Below are positions 31,101 through 42,230 of a stretch of 64,000 nt of DNA, piece after piece (within the stretch, counting starts at the first letter, position 1; each line of letters opens with the position of its first letter). This stretch comes from Luidia sarsii (taxonomy: Eukaryota > Echinodermata > Asteroidea > Paxillosida > Luidiidae). Both the position numbers and the translations under genes were made by a program. The notes under the pieces are model-generated. The model saw nothing but the letters and a program-made list of their open reading frames with translations, searched no databases and had not been told where the DNA came from. The stretch lies in assembly GCA_949987565.1 (NCBI GenBank), contig OX465103.1, forward strand, positions 15,695,280 through 15,759,279. Direction: 5' to 3'.

Positions 31101-34100
31101 GTATGATGATGAGGAGAATGAGGAGGGGAATTAGGGGGAGGAGGAGGATTGATGGGTAGGATGAGTATGATGATGAGGAGAATGAGGAGGGGAATTAGGA
31201 GGAGGAGGATTGATGGGGAGGATGAGTATGATGATGAGGAGAATGAGGAGGGGAATTAGGGGGAGGAGGAGGATTGATGAGTAGGATGAGTATGAGTATG
31301 ATGATGAGGAGAATGAGGAGGGGAATTAGGGGGAGGAGGAGGATTGATGGGTAGGATGAGTATGAGTATGATGATGAGGAGAATGAGGAGGGGAATTAGG
31401 GGGAGGAGGAGGATTGATGGGTAGGATGAGTATGATGAGGAGAACAAGGAGAGGGATGAGACGGACATTAGTATGATGAGGAGAATGATCAGTGGGATGA
31501 GTAAGATGGGGAGAATGAGGAGGGGAATAATTAAACTACTAAAAATTGTTTACTGACTTAGTGCTAAATCTATCAAAATCTGGTCACAGTTTGTCAACTT
31601 ATCTTTGCCCTAGTTCCCAAGATGACCACAAGGTTGGCCTTCTTCTGGTTGTGCTCAGCATCATCTTCATGAATGGAGGCACAGTAACAGAGGGTATGGG
31701 TTTACTCACTATGTTCGTGCTTTTGTCCTCCATACCCTTGACCCTAAGCATGGGCATAGTGGATGGGGGTCAGTCTGATTCCTTAAAGTCCGTTCACTCT
31801 CAAGTTGGGCTCCACCTCGGCATCATTCAGTGCCAAGGCATGCCCTCCCTCCTGCAGTCCAGCCACAGCTGGCCCAACAGGAGTCGTCGCCTGTCAGTCA
31901 AGAGTGGTGCCCAAATTCCACGTGGCCATGTGAACAGCAGACACAGGCCAAACTGTTGCTATGAATATGCTCGAGCTCTTACAGTGAACTGTAGTCCCAG
32001 GGGAAAGAGGTCAGAGTTTGTGTTGGACATCAACTTGTCATTGTCCATCTGATTGATCTTGCTTGTCTTTTTTTGTCTTGTCAATATACCTCTCTTTTAT
32101 TTTGTCATTGTTCCAACTCTTTTATCTTTACATTGTCTATATCTTGTTTCTTGTCATTGTCTGTCTCTTTTGTCTTGTCATTGTCCCTGTCTTGTGTTTT
32201 GTTATTGTCACCCTCTTGTCTCGTGACTGTCCCTCTCCCTCACTGTCCCTCTCTCTCTTTTGTCTTGCCATTGGCCAAATTGTTTATTTTGTCACTGCCC
32301 CTCCCTCTTATTTTGTCATTGTCCCTCTATCTTTACTTGTCATTGTCCCTGTTTCTTTTCTTGTCATTGTCCCTGTCTCTTTTCTTTTCATTGTCCCCCT
32401 CTCTTGTCTCGTCATTGTCCCTCTCTTTTGTCAGGTCACTGCCCCTCTTTCACATCTTGTCACTGCCCCTCTTGCACATCTTGTCACTGCCCCTCTTTCA
32501 CATCTTGTCACTGCCCCTCTTTCACCTCTTGTCACTGCTCCTCTTTAACATCTTGTCATTGCCCCTCTTTCACATCTTGTCATTATCCCTCTCTTTTGTC
32601 TTGTCATTTAAAAATTGACTTTTCTTCCTTTCCCTCCATCCTTTCAGCTGACCTGTGGCATTCTCTTGGCAAACTTGGCCTGCATGAGGACGAGTAAGTT
32701 GTCGTGTTTACAACAAGAATTAGAAATGGAACTTGTGTTTGCTGAATTTGAGAAGATTGCTAGATTTGGACTGAGCATGCCAGTCATGACTATCACAAAT
32801 AAACGAAACCCCCTGGTATGAAACTTTGTTATGGCTGTTTCCACTGTCCCCACAAAAAGGCGATTATTTAGATTGTGATTTGAATCGGGATTCACACTTC
32901 TTTTTTGTGGACGGAATAAAGACGATTATTAGTGGGATTGAATAGTGATTCGGACTCCACTATTTGTGAGACTTTTCTAAATAATCGCATTTATTTTCCA
33001 AGCGGTGCATGTGGGAACGCCACACTGAATCGCACCATTTTGTTTTAAATCCCACAATTCACCGCTTGCACTCTGATTGACACAAAGTGTCGTGCTTGTT
33101 TATATGTCTCCCTGGATGTGCCACCCTCTAGGACACACGCACCATTTGACCACAGTTTCTTTTTGAAATCACGGTTATTTGCACAGTGGAAGTGGCCTTG
33201 TGACAGTTTTGCACCGAGGCATTATGTGACTAATTTGTTCTTATTACTGCACTTGATACACACTTGCCGCATATTTCTCTGGACCTTTTTGGATTGGATA
33301 TTAACTGCAAACCCGAAGATGCCGGCAAACTGATCAAAAGGACTTTTTTCATTATCGCTCTGATCCTGCAGGAAGAACCACGACGTGTTTGGGGATGTGC
33401 GCAAGCTGATCATCTCTGAGTTTGGATCCAAGCAAATGTGAGATGAACCCAAAATGGTGGCATTGCTCTTTATACAGGATTTGTAAAATAAATCAGCTCA
33501 GCTGCTTCAGACCTGGGGCTCGAGTTTTGGATTGGTGAAGTCAGGTTTCTTTTGCTCTTTTAAATAACAAATCTCAAAAGTTAGGGGGCCTGACATTTCG
33601 ATCCTAGCAGGACCTTTCTCAAAGGCAGTCATTTTTGTCATTGAGCAGTTTGCAACAGTGAACAGTTTGATGTATTTACTTAATTGTTTTAGTCCTGTGA
33701 TTGAGTAGATCTTTTATCACTCTTTCCGTCGTTCCTTTTCCCATCAGGTATCTGGATTACAGTCGGATTCCCAACACGGATCCCATTAAGTCCCAGTTCA
33801 AGTGGGGCATCAGGGCCCAAGCCGAGTGCACCAAGCGCAAAGTGCTGGAGTTTGTTTGCAAGGCAAGTCAGGGATGTCCCCATTTGCTCTTACCGTACTC
33901 ATTGAAGCTGCCTGTTGCAGAAACCGTGTGGACCTCTGCCTACCAACTCTGCAGAACTTGACTCTGTTCGACCTGTGACCATATACAGAAACTAGCCTGG
34001 AACCAGTCCTGGGGGAAACATAAAAAGAGACTAGCCTCAACCACTCATGCAGAACTTTACAGAAACTAGTGCGTGGTGTCAGTGCAAGACCTTCTGAGAG

Positions 34101-34294
34101 TGTCATTAGCATTCCCTTTGCTTTTTTTTTCTCTTTTGCAGATATACGGTGAGGACATGGAACCAGAGAGCTGGAAGGAGCAGCACCGCGAGGTTCTGCT
34201 GTCCGAGAACAAAGGCGGCAGGGTCAGAAACAATTCGGCCACCTCCTCATCCGAAGATGAGTCAGACGAGTCCAACGAAGATGAAACATCGTAA
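28181..34294 (+). CDS. NSMCE3: NSMCE3/MAGE-type subunit of the SMC5/6 complex (306 aa, 8 exons)
   Basis: NSMCE3 is the ancestral MAGE protein. It pairs with the NSMCE1 RING ligase and binds NSMCE4 and DNA within SMC5/6, which acts in recombination repair and chromosome segregation. Exons: 28181-28261, 28967-29150, 30163-30358, 31614-31693, 32648-32693, 33372-33437, 33748-33862, 34142-34294; 921 nt, all phases match. The MAGE homology domain starts near LVARKVGELVQYLLIMEQ and continues DITKNVLKAEYRFMLPHVLK, GLDLVELV, SQVKMYILLNK, GLLLVVLSIIFMNGG, DLWHSLGKLGLHE, VFGDVRKLIISEFGSKQMYL and IRAQAECTKRKVLEFVCKIY, giving the tandem winged helices. The short basic N-terminus and Ser/Glu-rich C-terminus (SSSEDESDESNEDETS) are typical. 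Human NSMCE3 is 304 aa. The seventh intron uses a GC donor (AAG|gcaagt at 33,863). An upstream 5' UTR acceptor (ttgcag, ending 28,158) suggests a further non-coding exon. Confidence 0.95.
29722..29872 (+). repeat. Hexanucleotide array GGCTCT/GCCTCT in NSMCE3 intron 2
   Basis: About 25 units of GGCTCT and GCCTCT, interspersed. It produces Glu/Pro/Ala-type and Ser/Gly/Ala-type ORFs on the two strands that are not genes. Confidence 0.95.
30478..31535. repeat. About 60-75-bp G/A-rich minisatellite in NSMCE3 intron 3
   Basis: About 15 units of the type GATGGGTAGGATGAGTATGA..GAGGAGAATGAGGAGGGGAATTAG. Unit length varies by gain or loss of GAGTAT, GATGAT and AGG triplets. The sense strand is nearly C-free. 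Confidence 0.95.
31694..32647 (+). repeat. C/T-rich 25-27-bp tandem repeat in NSMCE3 intron 4
   Basis: From about 32,060 to 32,615 the sequence is copies of TTGTCATTGTCCCTCTCTTT, later CTTGTCACTGCCCCTCTTTC. The sense strand is purine-poor. It ends about 30 nt before the exon 5 acceptor (32,647). The three overlapping plus-strand ORFs of 145-181 aa are translations of it. Confidence 0.92.
33585..33640. repeat. Dispersed repeat fragment, NSMCE3 intron 6
   Basis: Reads GGCCTGACATTTCGATCCTA then GCAGGACCTTTCTCAAAGGC, close to the family consensus. Confidence 0.8.
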
Positions 34295-36200
34295 CACTGC
34301 TGGAAAAAAAGACAAATATGCCCCAAAACATCGCAGTCAGGGCTCTGTCTCTGACATCCATTACCTGAGTGACTTGGATCAGAAATACAGCTATGATTAC
34401 AGCTGGATGGCTATGAGATGGATTTCTCTGTCTTGATCAAGAAAAGCGACACAATCAAAACAGAATAACCCATATCCTTTTCAAAGATGTTGGAGGGCTG
34501 GAAAAGGGCCAAAGCCTGAGCTAAAGCCCAAGTCTGAGCTGGAGCTACAGCAGATGCATCCCGGGAAGTGGTTCCATCGTTTTGTAAATATGTGTACATT
34601 TTACCTTTTTGTACTGTGGATTCTTGTTCGGGAAAGCTGGGTCCTAAAGCGACCTGCAACCTAGCCTCCCCCTTGGCCCATGTATAAAAATATAAAAAAC
34701 TTGAACCTTCCACTAACACAGACAGCAGACATTTTGACAATCTTGGGATGTTTAGACTATTTGTCAATCTCCCATACTTTATTTTAAGAATAGCTGTTAT
34801 CTCTGTTTTTTGATGATATACATACAAACACAACTGCGTAGAATAAACTAAGAATACGCCTTAGAAGAATGTTGCTAACTTAGGGTAAGGATTGCGGACT
34901 GAACATTCTCGTTTTGTGAGAAGATGTGGTCCATTTCATCAATTTCAAGAGCGATGCTCAGATTATGGCCTATCACAACTTGCGATGGGTTATCAATTGT
35001 AAGTTGAGTTTGGCTGCACTGTAGGCCTTTTGAAATCCACCCCAGTCACCTGGGAATGGGATGGATTGGTTCCAGTCTGTGAAACTGAAAGTGTTCGCTG
35101 GTGCACAAGTTCTTACTTGGTGTCAGTCATTGCTACAACACATACGAGGGGATGGTTGGGTACCAGTCAAGATTGGAAAGCAATGGCTGTGGCCACAGAG
35201 GGTTGCTAGGGGCATTTCTGCAGGCAGGACATTCTCAAGCCTTTTACGACAGCTGTAGCTGTACATTTGGCTCTTGGTTGGTTCCCTACCATCTTAATCA
35301 CCCATTTGGCTCTCAGCTGGTATCCTGCCATTGTAGACATAAATTTAACTGTTGGCTGCCACCCAACCATGCCATTGTAGTCATAATGTTGGCTCCTGAC
35401 TGGTACCCTGCCATTGGCTGCAAACAATACTACAATGTGAGTCTAGATCAAGGCCTAATGTTGTGTTTCAATCATGCCGTCATCTTGTATTTATAAGTCT
35501 ATTCCCGTGGCCTGGGGCTGAGATATTTCTGTCTCAAGTGATTCGCTTATATGTGACCCGGCACAGCATAATGAGGAATAACCCCACTTTTGAGATTTTT
35601 TAGGTTTTCTAATGATGTGAAAGAGTATACCATTAGCTTTCAAATGATATCAAAATATGATATCCTCTAATACTTAAACTTTCCGAAAATACAAACAAAA
35701 GCAAATTAATTGGTAATCGAATTGTGAAGATACTTTAACTTCAGGTGTTGTGTACTTAAAAAGTGTTTTGGTGGGATAAAAAGTGTTTTGGTCGTTGTGC
35801 CGGGTCACATATGAGTTGTGATACAGTCTGAACGTTGTAAGAAGCACGCAAGTATACCGGTATTGATGATACCGGTCAGGACTAAGCTCGTTCCTTTATG
35901 TCGCCACATGGAATTTGGTGTCAGTCTTGACAGACAGGCAATAAGGACTCCTGACAGGCCAGCTGTGGATGGACTGGAACAGGGTGGCATGCCAGAGCAT
36001 TCAGCAAAGCCAGGGTCAATCTGTGAACGGACTGTATCATGGCTTGGTGTAAAACAGCTCATAACCATTACACAGGTATTTGACAGCATGATTGGAATTT
36101 GTCGGAGGGCAAACATATATCTTTTTTACTATTTTAGGAAGTTTCTTTATACATATGAATAAAATTGTTATATAAATTATATTTTGTCTCTGAATTTTGT
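34295..36200 (+). other. NSMCE3 3' UTR and intergenic sequence
   Basis: AATAAA at 34,842-34,847 would give a 3' UTR of about 550 nt; a second lies at about 36,157. Degenerate repeats with GGTACC/CTGCCATT occupy about 35,130-35,420. No further gene seen. Confidence 0.5.
35552..35809. mobile_element. 258-bp MITE, TIR TGTGACCCGGCACA, TA target duplication
   Basis: Ends TGTGACCCGGCACA and TGTGCCGGGTCACA are inverted repeats flanked by TA at 35,550-35,551 and 35,810-35,811, as in Tc1/mariner-type elements. The interior is AT-rich with no ORF. Confidence 0.75.
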
Positions 36201-36712
36201 TTCACATTCCTTAGAAAACTAGAAATATAAACATATTTCCACTTTTTAAGGGGCATAAAAATGGCAGTCAAGTTACAAATAAAAAAATCACTCAATGCAC
36301 ATTATTTCCAACAAGTGGACGATTATATGTAGGGAATTAAAGACTACCACTACAAAACCATCATCATATAGTAATAAACAAAAACCCTTCAAGCACCCCA
36401 AGTAACTTTAAATTCTCGTGCTTGTTCGAGGCAGAGCACGTCCGAGTATAGTAATCCACTGCACATGAGAAAGCAAAATTACAGAGTGAGATGAAGAGCC
36501 TCGGCCTGACCTGGATTTCAACCCCGGACAGTGGAGAGCTTTCGTTCCTGCCCTACATGCCAGGAGGCATACTGGGTAATAAGTAATTAAGGAGAAGTAG
36601 GTGACTCGAGATGGCTTCAACCTATGCTCGGTTGATGACCACCCTCAATATCTACTGAGCGATCCAGAGGTCCTTTCCTGGGCAGGTGGTGGAGGGTTGT
36701 CCCATAGGCTTT

Positions 36713-36718
36713 TGGTTT
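36713..36718 (-). terminator. ATTAAA overlapping the ADP-ribosylglycohydrolase stop codon
   Basis: The minus strand reads GAG AAT TAA ACC, so a variant poly(A) hexamer ATTAAA overlaps the stop. No AATAAA was seen on this strand between 36,200 and 36,716. Use of this signal is inference. Confidence 0.25.
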
Positions 36719-38952
36719 AATTCTCTTTCCCAGTTCCTGCTTCACCTGACGACCTGCCATCCTCTGTCGCCTCGGAGGGCTCAATAGTGTCTGCGTGGTC
36801 GGGCGTCTCTGCTTGACTGGCGGCCTCGTTGGCCGACCCCTGACCGGCCCGCTGCCCCTCGGCAGCTTTGTCCCCGCTGTCATCGGAGACCCGGCCCGCA
36901 GCGCCGTCGTCGGTGGGCATCTCCGGCGCCCCGTCTTGACCTCCGACCCCTACCCCCTTCGGGTCTTCGGCAGGCCTGTCACTGCACGCCGCTGCTGTCG
37001 CGGCCGTTCCCGTTGCTGCAGCTGATGCTTCTGCTGCTGCTGCTGTTGCTGCTGCTGCTTCTGGCTGACTGCTGGTGTCAACTTCTCCTTCACTCCCCGG
37101 CTGGGGATTGGCAGACTTACTGCTGAAAATGTCCCCTGTGGGAGCATCCACTGGGGTTCCGCAGTCCTCAACCATGATACCCATTTGTAAGTAACTGCAT
37201 GATCAAAAATAAATAATACGGGGGGATATTTACCCAACAAACTGGCAAACAGGCAAACAGGTAGACAGATCAACAAAGAGGCGGACAGACAGACAGTCAA
37301 TCAGATAAACAGATACTACAAAGAAATGACATTTTGCAGACAATGTTTCAGGTTCAAAAAGTAAACATTTTGGAGGATATTTCGGAGCAGAGTTTGATTA
37401 TTTCATCAAAGTCACAAGTCCCACAAGCTGAGTCTGGAGTCCAACTCCAAGTCAGTAGGTCTGAGTCAGTGTCACTTTGTATCGTGGAAAATGAGGCTCG
37501 AGTTGGACTAAAGGCAGTGCCATGGAAAAATGAGGCTTGAGTTGGACTCAAGGCAGAGCCATGGAAAATGAGGCTCAAGTTGGACTCGAGGCAGAGCCAT
37601 GGAAAATGAGGCTCAAGTTGGACTTAAGGCAGAGCCATGGAAAATGAGCCGGGTTGGATGAGTCAAAAGTTGGAGCTATGGAAAAAATGGAGCTCAAGTC
37701 CGACTCATACAAGTCATATAAGTCCGCCTCCAAACACCCGAACAATCCCCGCAGCCTGACCTGGCAATGATGTCGTCCAGCCACTGCTTGTGCTTCAGTT
37801 CGTTCCGCCAGGTGGACGGCAGTTTGCTGTAGCCCAGCTTGCAACCCAGTAGCGCCCCAGCCACTGCTCCATTGGTGTCTGCATCACCACCCTGGCAAAG
37901 ATCAACCAACTCGTGCGTTGGTCATTGGGATTCACACACAAACCAAAGAGGAAATGGAAATGAGCAATCTATGGTCGACCACTTTGGGCCAGAGTCCCCT
38001 GGGGTACCGTACTGGATTTGTAAAGGTGTGCCCATTTATAGTTACAGCTGTGGATGCAATACGTCCTATTCTGCTTGTACACAATGGGCAATTCAGTGTA
38101 CCCATTCACAGTCGCAGCAGTGGATACAATGACCCTATAGCTTGTACACAATGGGCCATTGAGTGCACTCATTCACAGTCACAGCAGTGGATACAATGAC
38201 CCCATGCAGCTTGTACACAAATGGGCCATTCAGTGCACCCATTCAGTCACAGCTGTGGATGGAATGACCCTATTCAGCTCGTACACAATGGGCCATTGAG
38301 TGCACTCATTCACAGTCACAGCAGTGGATACAATGACCCCATTCAGCAAAGACTGAAGTGGTAGTCTGAAAAGAGTCTCCGTATGAAACTTAAAACAATA
38401 GCAGTGCCCGGATTAGGAAGTGGTTGACTTTCCAGTAGGAAAACTGACAGACTGCTTGTCTCCTACCTCTAAGATCAACTCCTGGATGGCATTTCGGAAG
38501 TTCTTCTGCCGCAGGGCCCAGAAGCCCGCCCCCAAGCACTTCAGTGTGTACCCGATGGAGGGCCGCTTGCCCAACTCCAGCTCGTCGAGCGAGGCGTACA
38601 TGTTGTAGCGCAGCTGCTTGACCTGTCTCGGGGTCAAGGGTGAAATGATTCATAAAAAATGGTCAGATGAGATGATTGGACATTTGGCTAGCTACCCGTA
38701 AGTGGCCCGTTAGGAGGCGGAGGAAGGTCCAGTTGGGATCGAAACAGACATACAGACAGACAGAAAGACAAAAACAGATGGACAGTTAGACAGTTACGGT
38801 TAGTTAAGTGGTGCGCTCAGAGGTGGAGGAAGGTTGGGCCAGGATTGAAACAGACAGACAGACAGACAGAAAGACAAAGACAGACAGACAGTTAGACAGT
38901 TAAGGATAGTTAAGTGGTGCGCTCGGAGGTTGAGGAAGGTCGGGCCAGGATC

Positions 38953-38983
<31 letters not shown>

Positions 38984-41900
38984 AAGGACAAGACAGACAG
39001 ACAGTTAGACAGTTAAGGATAGTTAAGTGGCGCGCTCGGAGGTGGAGGAAGGTCGGGCCAGGATCCAAACAGTCTCTGGAACTCTCTCATGGTTGTTACG
39101 CATGGAGCTCCGTGACTGACTTTCGGCCGTCCGATGCCGTACCTGCTCAGAGTTCAGGTTGCCCTCGTCGTCCCGGAGCAAGCACTCCTTGGCGTACTCG
39201 AAGGCCGCCCCCGTCAGTGCCTCCACGTCCAGCTTGCCGCTGGCCTGGTCCCGGTGCCGCCCCTGCAGCATCATGGCGATGGCTGTCGTCACGGCAACAC
39301 AGGAGGCCACGCACCTGTGTGTTAAAAAGGTGACGCTGTCTGTTAAAAAGGTGCCGCTGTGGATCTCTGAAGATTGCCAATCTTAAACTCCATTTCGCCA
39401 CTTTTTGTTAGTAAGGTTTTTCAGAATCCATTGGCTACGCCTTGAAAATATATGGAAGTTGTCAAAAGTGGCTGCAGCCAGTTCCCACAGGGTTGCGTGT
39501 TACTTCTAGCCGCAGCCGATATATTCAATTTCATCTTGCTACAACTTGGCGACCTTGCCAGGGGCAGGAAAGGAAGCTAGAAAGGAAGAGCCAGTAATGA
39601 TATGGACGGGGTCGTGACACTCTACCTGGGGTCGGCGTGCGTGACCTGGCAGAAGGTCTTGGTGTTGCTGATGACCTGCTCGATGTCGTTGTGCCGGTGG
39701 ATGCCGACGATGGACGTCCTCATCACGCCGCCGTTGGGGGCGCTGTACCTCCGCGAGTTCTCCCAGACGTCGTGGGCCGCCTGGCGACAAGCAGAAATGA
39801 ACCGCCCATGATGCATCCGTCGTCAAAAATAGTTGCCATAGCAACCTTCCCTTATCATTTTCAAACTGAACCCACTCCCGAGTTGGGTCAGGGAGTGGGT
39901 TCACTTTGGAGGCAGAACTTTGGCGTACCGAGATCAAGGGAGAGAACACAGGCCAGCTCGCTGAGCATCAGGGCTAGTTGGCAGGGTACCAAGGCCAGTC
40001 GGTCAGTCCCATGGGAGGGGAGGGGAGGGAGGAGAAGGGACAAAGGTGACCCCCCCCCCCAAAAAAAAAAAAATAAAAAAAAAATGAGATTTTGTTCACG
40101 AGGCATCCTGGAGATACAACAGAGCCACTGGAACTTCTGAATTAAGATTATTTCAAGTCTTCTATCTATGCCTCTTTTTTCAGAGCTTCTCTTTTTTTCC
40201 ACACTGTGCTGCATTCACCTTGTGCGGGTCCGTCTTGAAGTGCACATTACTGAGAACCTTCCACGTGTTCTGGCCCACTCCCATGCCGCAGGTGTCTCCC
40301 AGCTCCGGGAAGCCGTGCTCCCTCCAGTCAAACAGCTTCTTGGCAAAGTCCACGGCGTTCGCCTGTGACAGCCACAAGGGGAAGAAAACAAGCGCTACCT
40401 CAGCTCTGCCTCATTCGGACATTAGTCAGACTTCTATGACCCGTAACTCAGACTCAGACTCGATTCTGACCTAAGTCACTTTTTTCCCCCATAACTCAAT
40501 ACTCGAGACTCCCCCCCCCCTTCCCCAATATCTCAGACTCAAGTTATGATTGACATGGACTCAACTTACATGAAAAAGATAATGATTTGTTGAGACACTT
40601 GTACACACTATTACGATTTACAAATTTCCAGCTAGCAGCCATAGCCATAGCTCATGGCCACTATGGAGTCAGCTGCAGCCGCGAGACTGGCAGCTTCACT
40701 CAACCCCTGCGTACTTTGCAGCCGCAGCCGATGAAACTTTGGAATGCTGCCCTCTCTACCTTGCCGTTGTTTTCCATCAGTGATTGGAGGATCAGAATCA
40801 TCTGATCGCTGTCGTCCGTCCAATCAGCTTCCGGGAAGGCCATCTGGTGAATGAAGCGCTCGGCAACAATGCGCTTCATCGAGTATTCCACGTGCTTCCC
40901 ACTAAGGTACTATCAGGCGGGACACACAAGACAAAAAGGAAAACAAAGTTAGCATCATTCGACAATATTTTGCCTTTATACTCGGCCGTGTGACCGGCAC
41001 CGCACGCTCAGATTGCCTGGTGATATGTGTAATGTCATTCAATGAGGACTTGCCCTGCTCAATGCATAATTAGCACTCATGATTGTCAACTGAATTTTTT
41101 TTTTAGACCTCTGGATTAATGTACCAGTGCTCTTCCATCTGAGTTAGATGGTGGCCTCCCAAATATCAAATAATTTAGTTAACTAGGCTTTTATATTTAA
41201 AATATTTGTGAGTAGGCCTATTACTGATAAATGTCATTTGGGATAATTGTCAGAAAGTGAAAGATGTGTATCAAATACAGTACAATTCAATACAAAAAGT
41301 GACTAGTGACTTGCAATTGAGATTCGACCTTTGTGACTCTGGACTCAGACTCGGCATACCTGACTCAGGACTCGGATTCAGACTCAAGAGATGTGACTCA
41401 GACTCAAGATATTTGAATAACTTGGACACATACTTTGAGACTTGAATACGCAAAATCTGGACTCAAGGCGCGACCTGTGTGTGACTAGTGAATTGGACTC
41501 AACACAGGCCCAATTCCAGCGTGAAAATCTGCTAAGCAGGAAACGTCACCCCTGTGTAAATGTGATTGTTGTCAATAAGTTTTGACTAATAGTATTCAAC
41601 TATCCTTTACATCAGCTTGATACAAAGGGCGGGAAGTTTTGGCCGTTTTTGAAATGAAGGCTTAGGCTCAGGCTGAGGCTTCGATAATATCAATCTTACT
41701 CGTCATAATTATCACAGGCCCCAGTGTTTGGCCCCAGTTTCTTGGTGAATACTCTGTGCCTATCACACCAACAAACCTTCAAATTCGGAAACAAACCACA
41801 GCCTGGATTTTCAGGTTTTGTCAGACGGAGACAAAGCCTGAGCCCGAGCCTATAAGCCTTTATTTCGATAACAGCCTAACTAGCTCCCTGGATGACACTC

Positions 41901-42165
41901 GGTGTGGACTCGGAATCCACATTTTTGTTTGCGAGTCGAGTACAGTGTCCGAGCCGAGGCTTGCCTTGGTCGCCTGCTCCTTGGTGAGGAACTCCGTGAG
42001 AAGACCGATGGCGTCGCCGATGCAGTTACCGTAGATCGTGCCCAGGACCCCGTCCTGCAAGGGGTCTTTAGGGTTGACGACCAGGGAGAGGCCGCCTTGC
42101 TTGGGTGCCTCCTTGCCCCAAGACGCCGGCAGCTTGCCCCGCAGGTAGGACTGGGTCTTGCCCAT
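36717..42165 (-). CDS. ADP-ribosylglycohydrolase family protein (528 aa, 8 coding exons)
   Basis: The family removes ADP-ribose from proteins or small molecules using a di-magnesium centre. Exons (minus): 42165-41965, 40909-40760, 40362-40219, 39780-39626, 39314-39143, 38622-38467, 37891-37761, 37194-36717; 1,587 nt, phases match. Metal and substrate motifs: GNCIGDAIG (46-54), WTDDSDQM (97-104, the Asp cluster) and GGDADTNGAVAG (327-338, the second Asp pair). GMGVGQNTW, PNGGVMRTSIVG and IGYTLKCLGAGFWAL lie between, as in the fungal/bacterial-like branch, not ARH1 or ARH3. The last exon adds about 150 residues of Ala/Glu/Ser/Gly low complexity after the domain, probably disordered. ATG 42,165 is the first in the exon; a 5' UTR acceptor (ttcgcag) lies at about 42,209. 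The first coding intron has a GC donor (AAG|gcaagc, 41,964). A weaker GT 21 nt further would add seven residues. Substrate is unknown. Confidence 0.92.
37490..37690. repeat. About 42-bp tandem repeat in the last intron of the ADP-ribosylglycohydrolase gene
   Basis: About five units of the type GGCAGAGCCATGGAAAATGA followed by GGCTCAAGTTGGACT. The ORFs in it are artefacts. Confidence 0.9.
38035..38350. repeat. About 62-bp tandem repeat in intron 6 of the same gene
   Basis: About five units containing TGTACACAATGGGCCATT and CACAGCAGTGGATACAATGA. Confidence 0.9.
38690..39072. repeat. About 105-bp tandem repeat with (CAGA)n in intron 5 of the same gene
   Basis: Three to four units each contain TAAGTGGTGCGCTCGGAGGT, GGAAGGTCGGGCCAGGAT and a CAGACAGACAGA run. 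The array ends 71 nt before exon 5 (on the plus-strand axis). Confidence 0.9.
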
Positions 42166-42230
42166 CGCTGTGGCCCGTTCTCCCTCCCGAGTACGGCCCG
42201 CGCTTGTCCTGCGAACAAGGGGAATCAACG

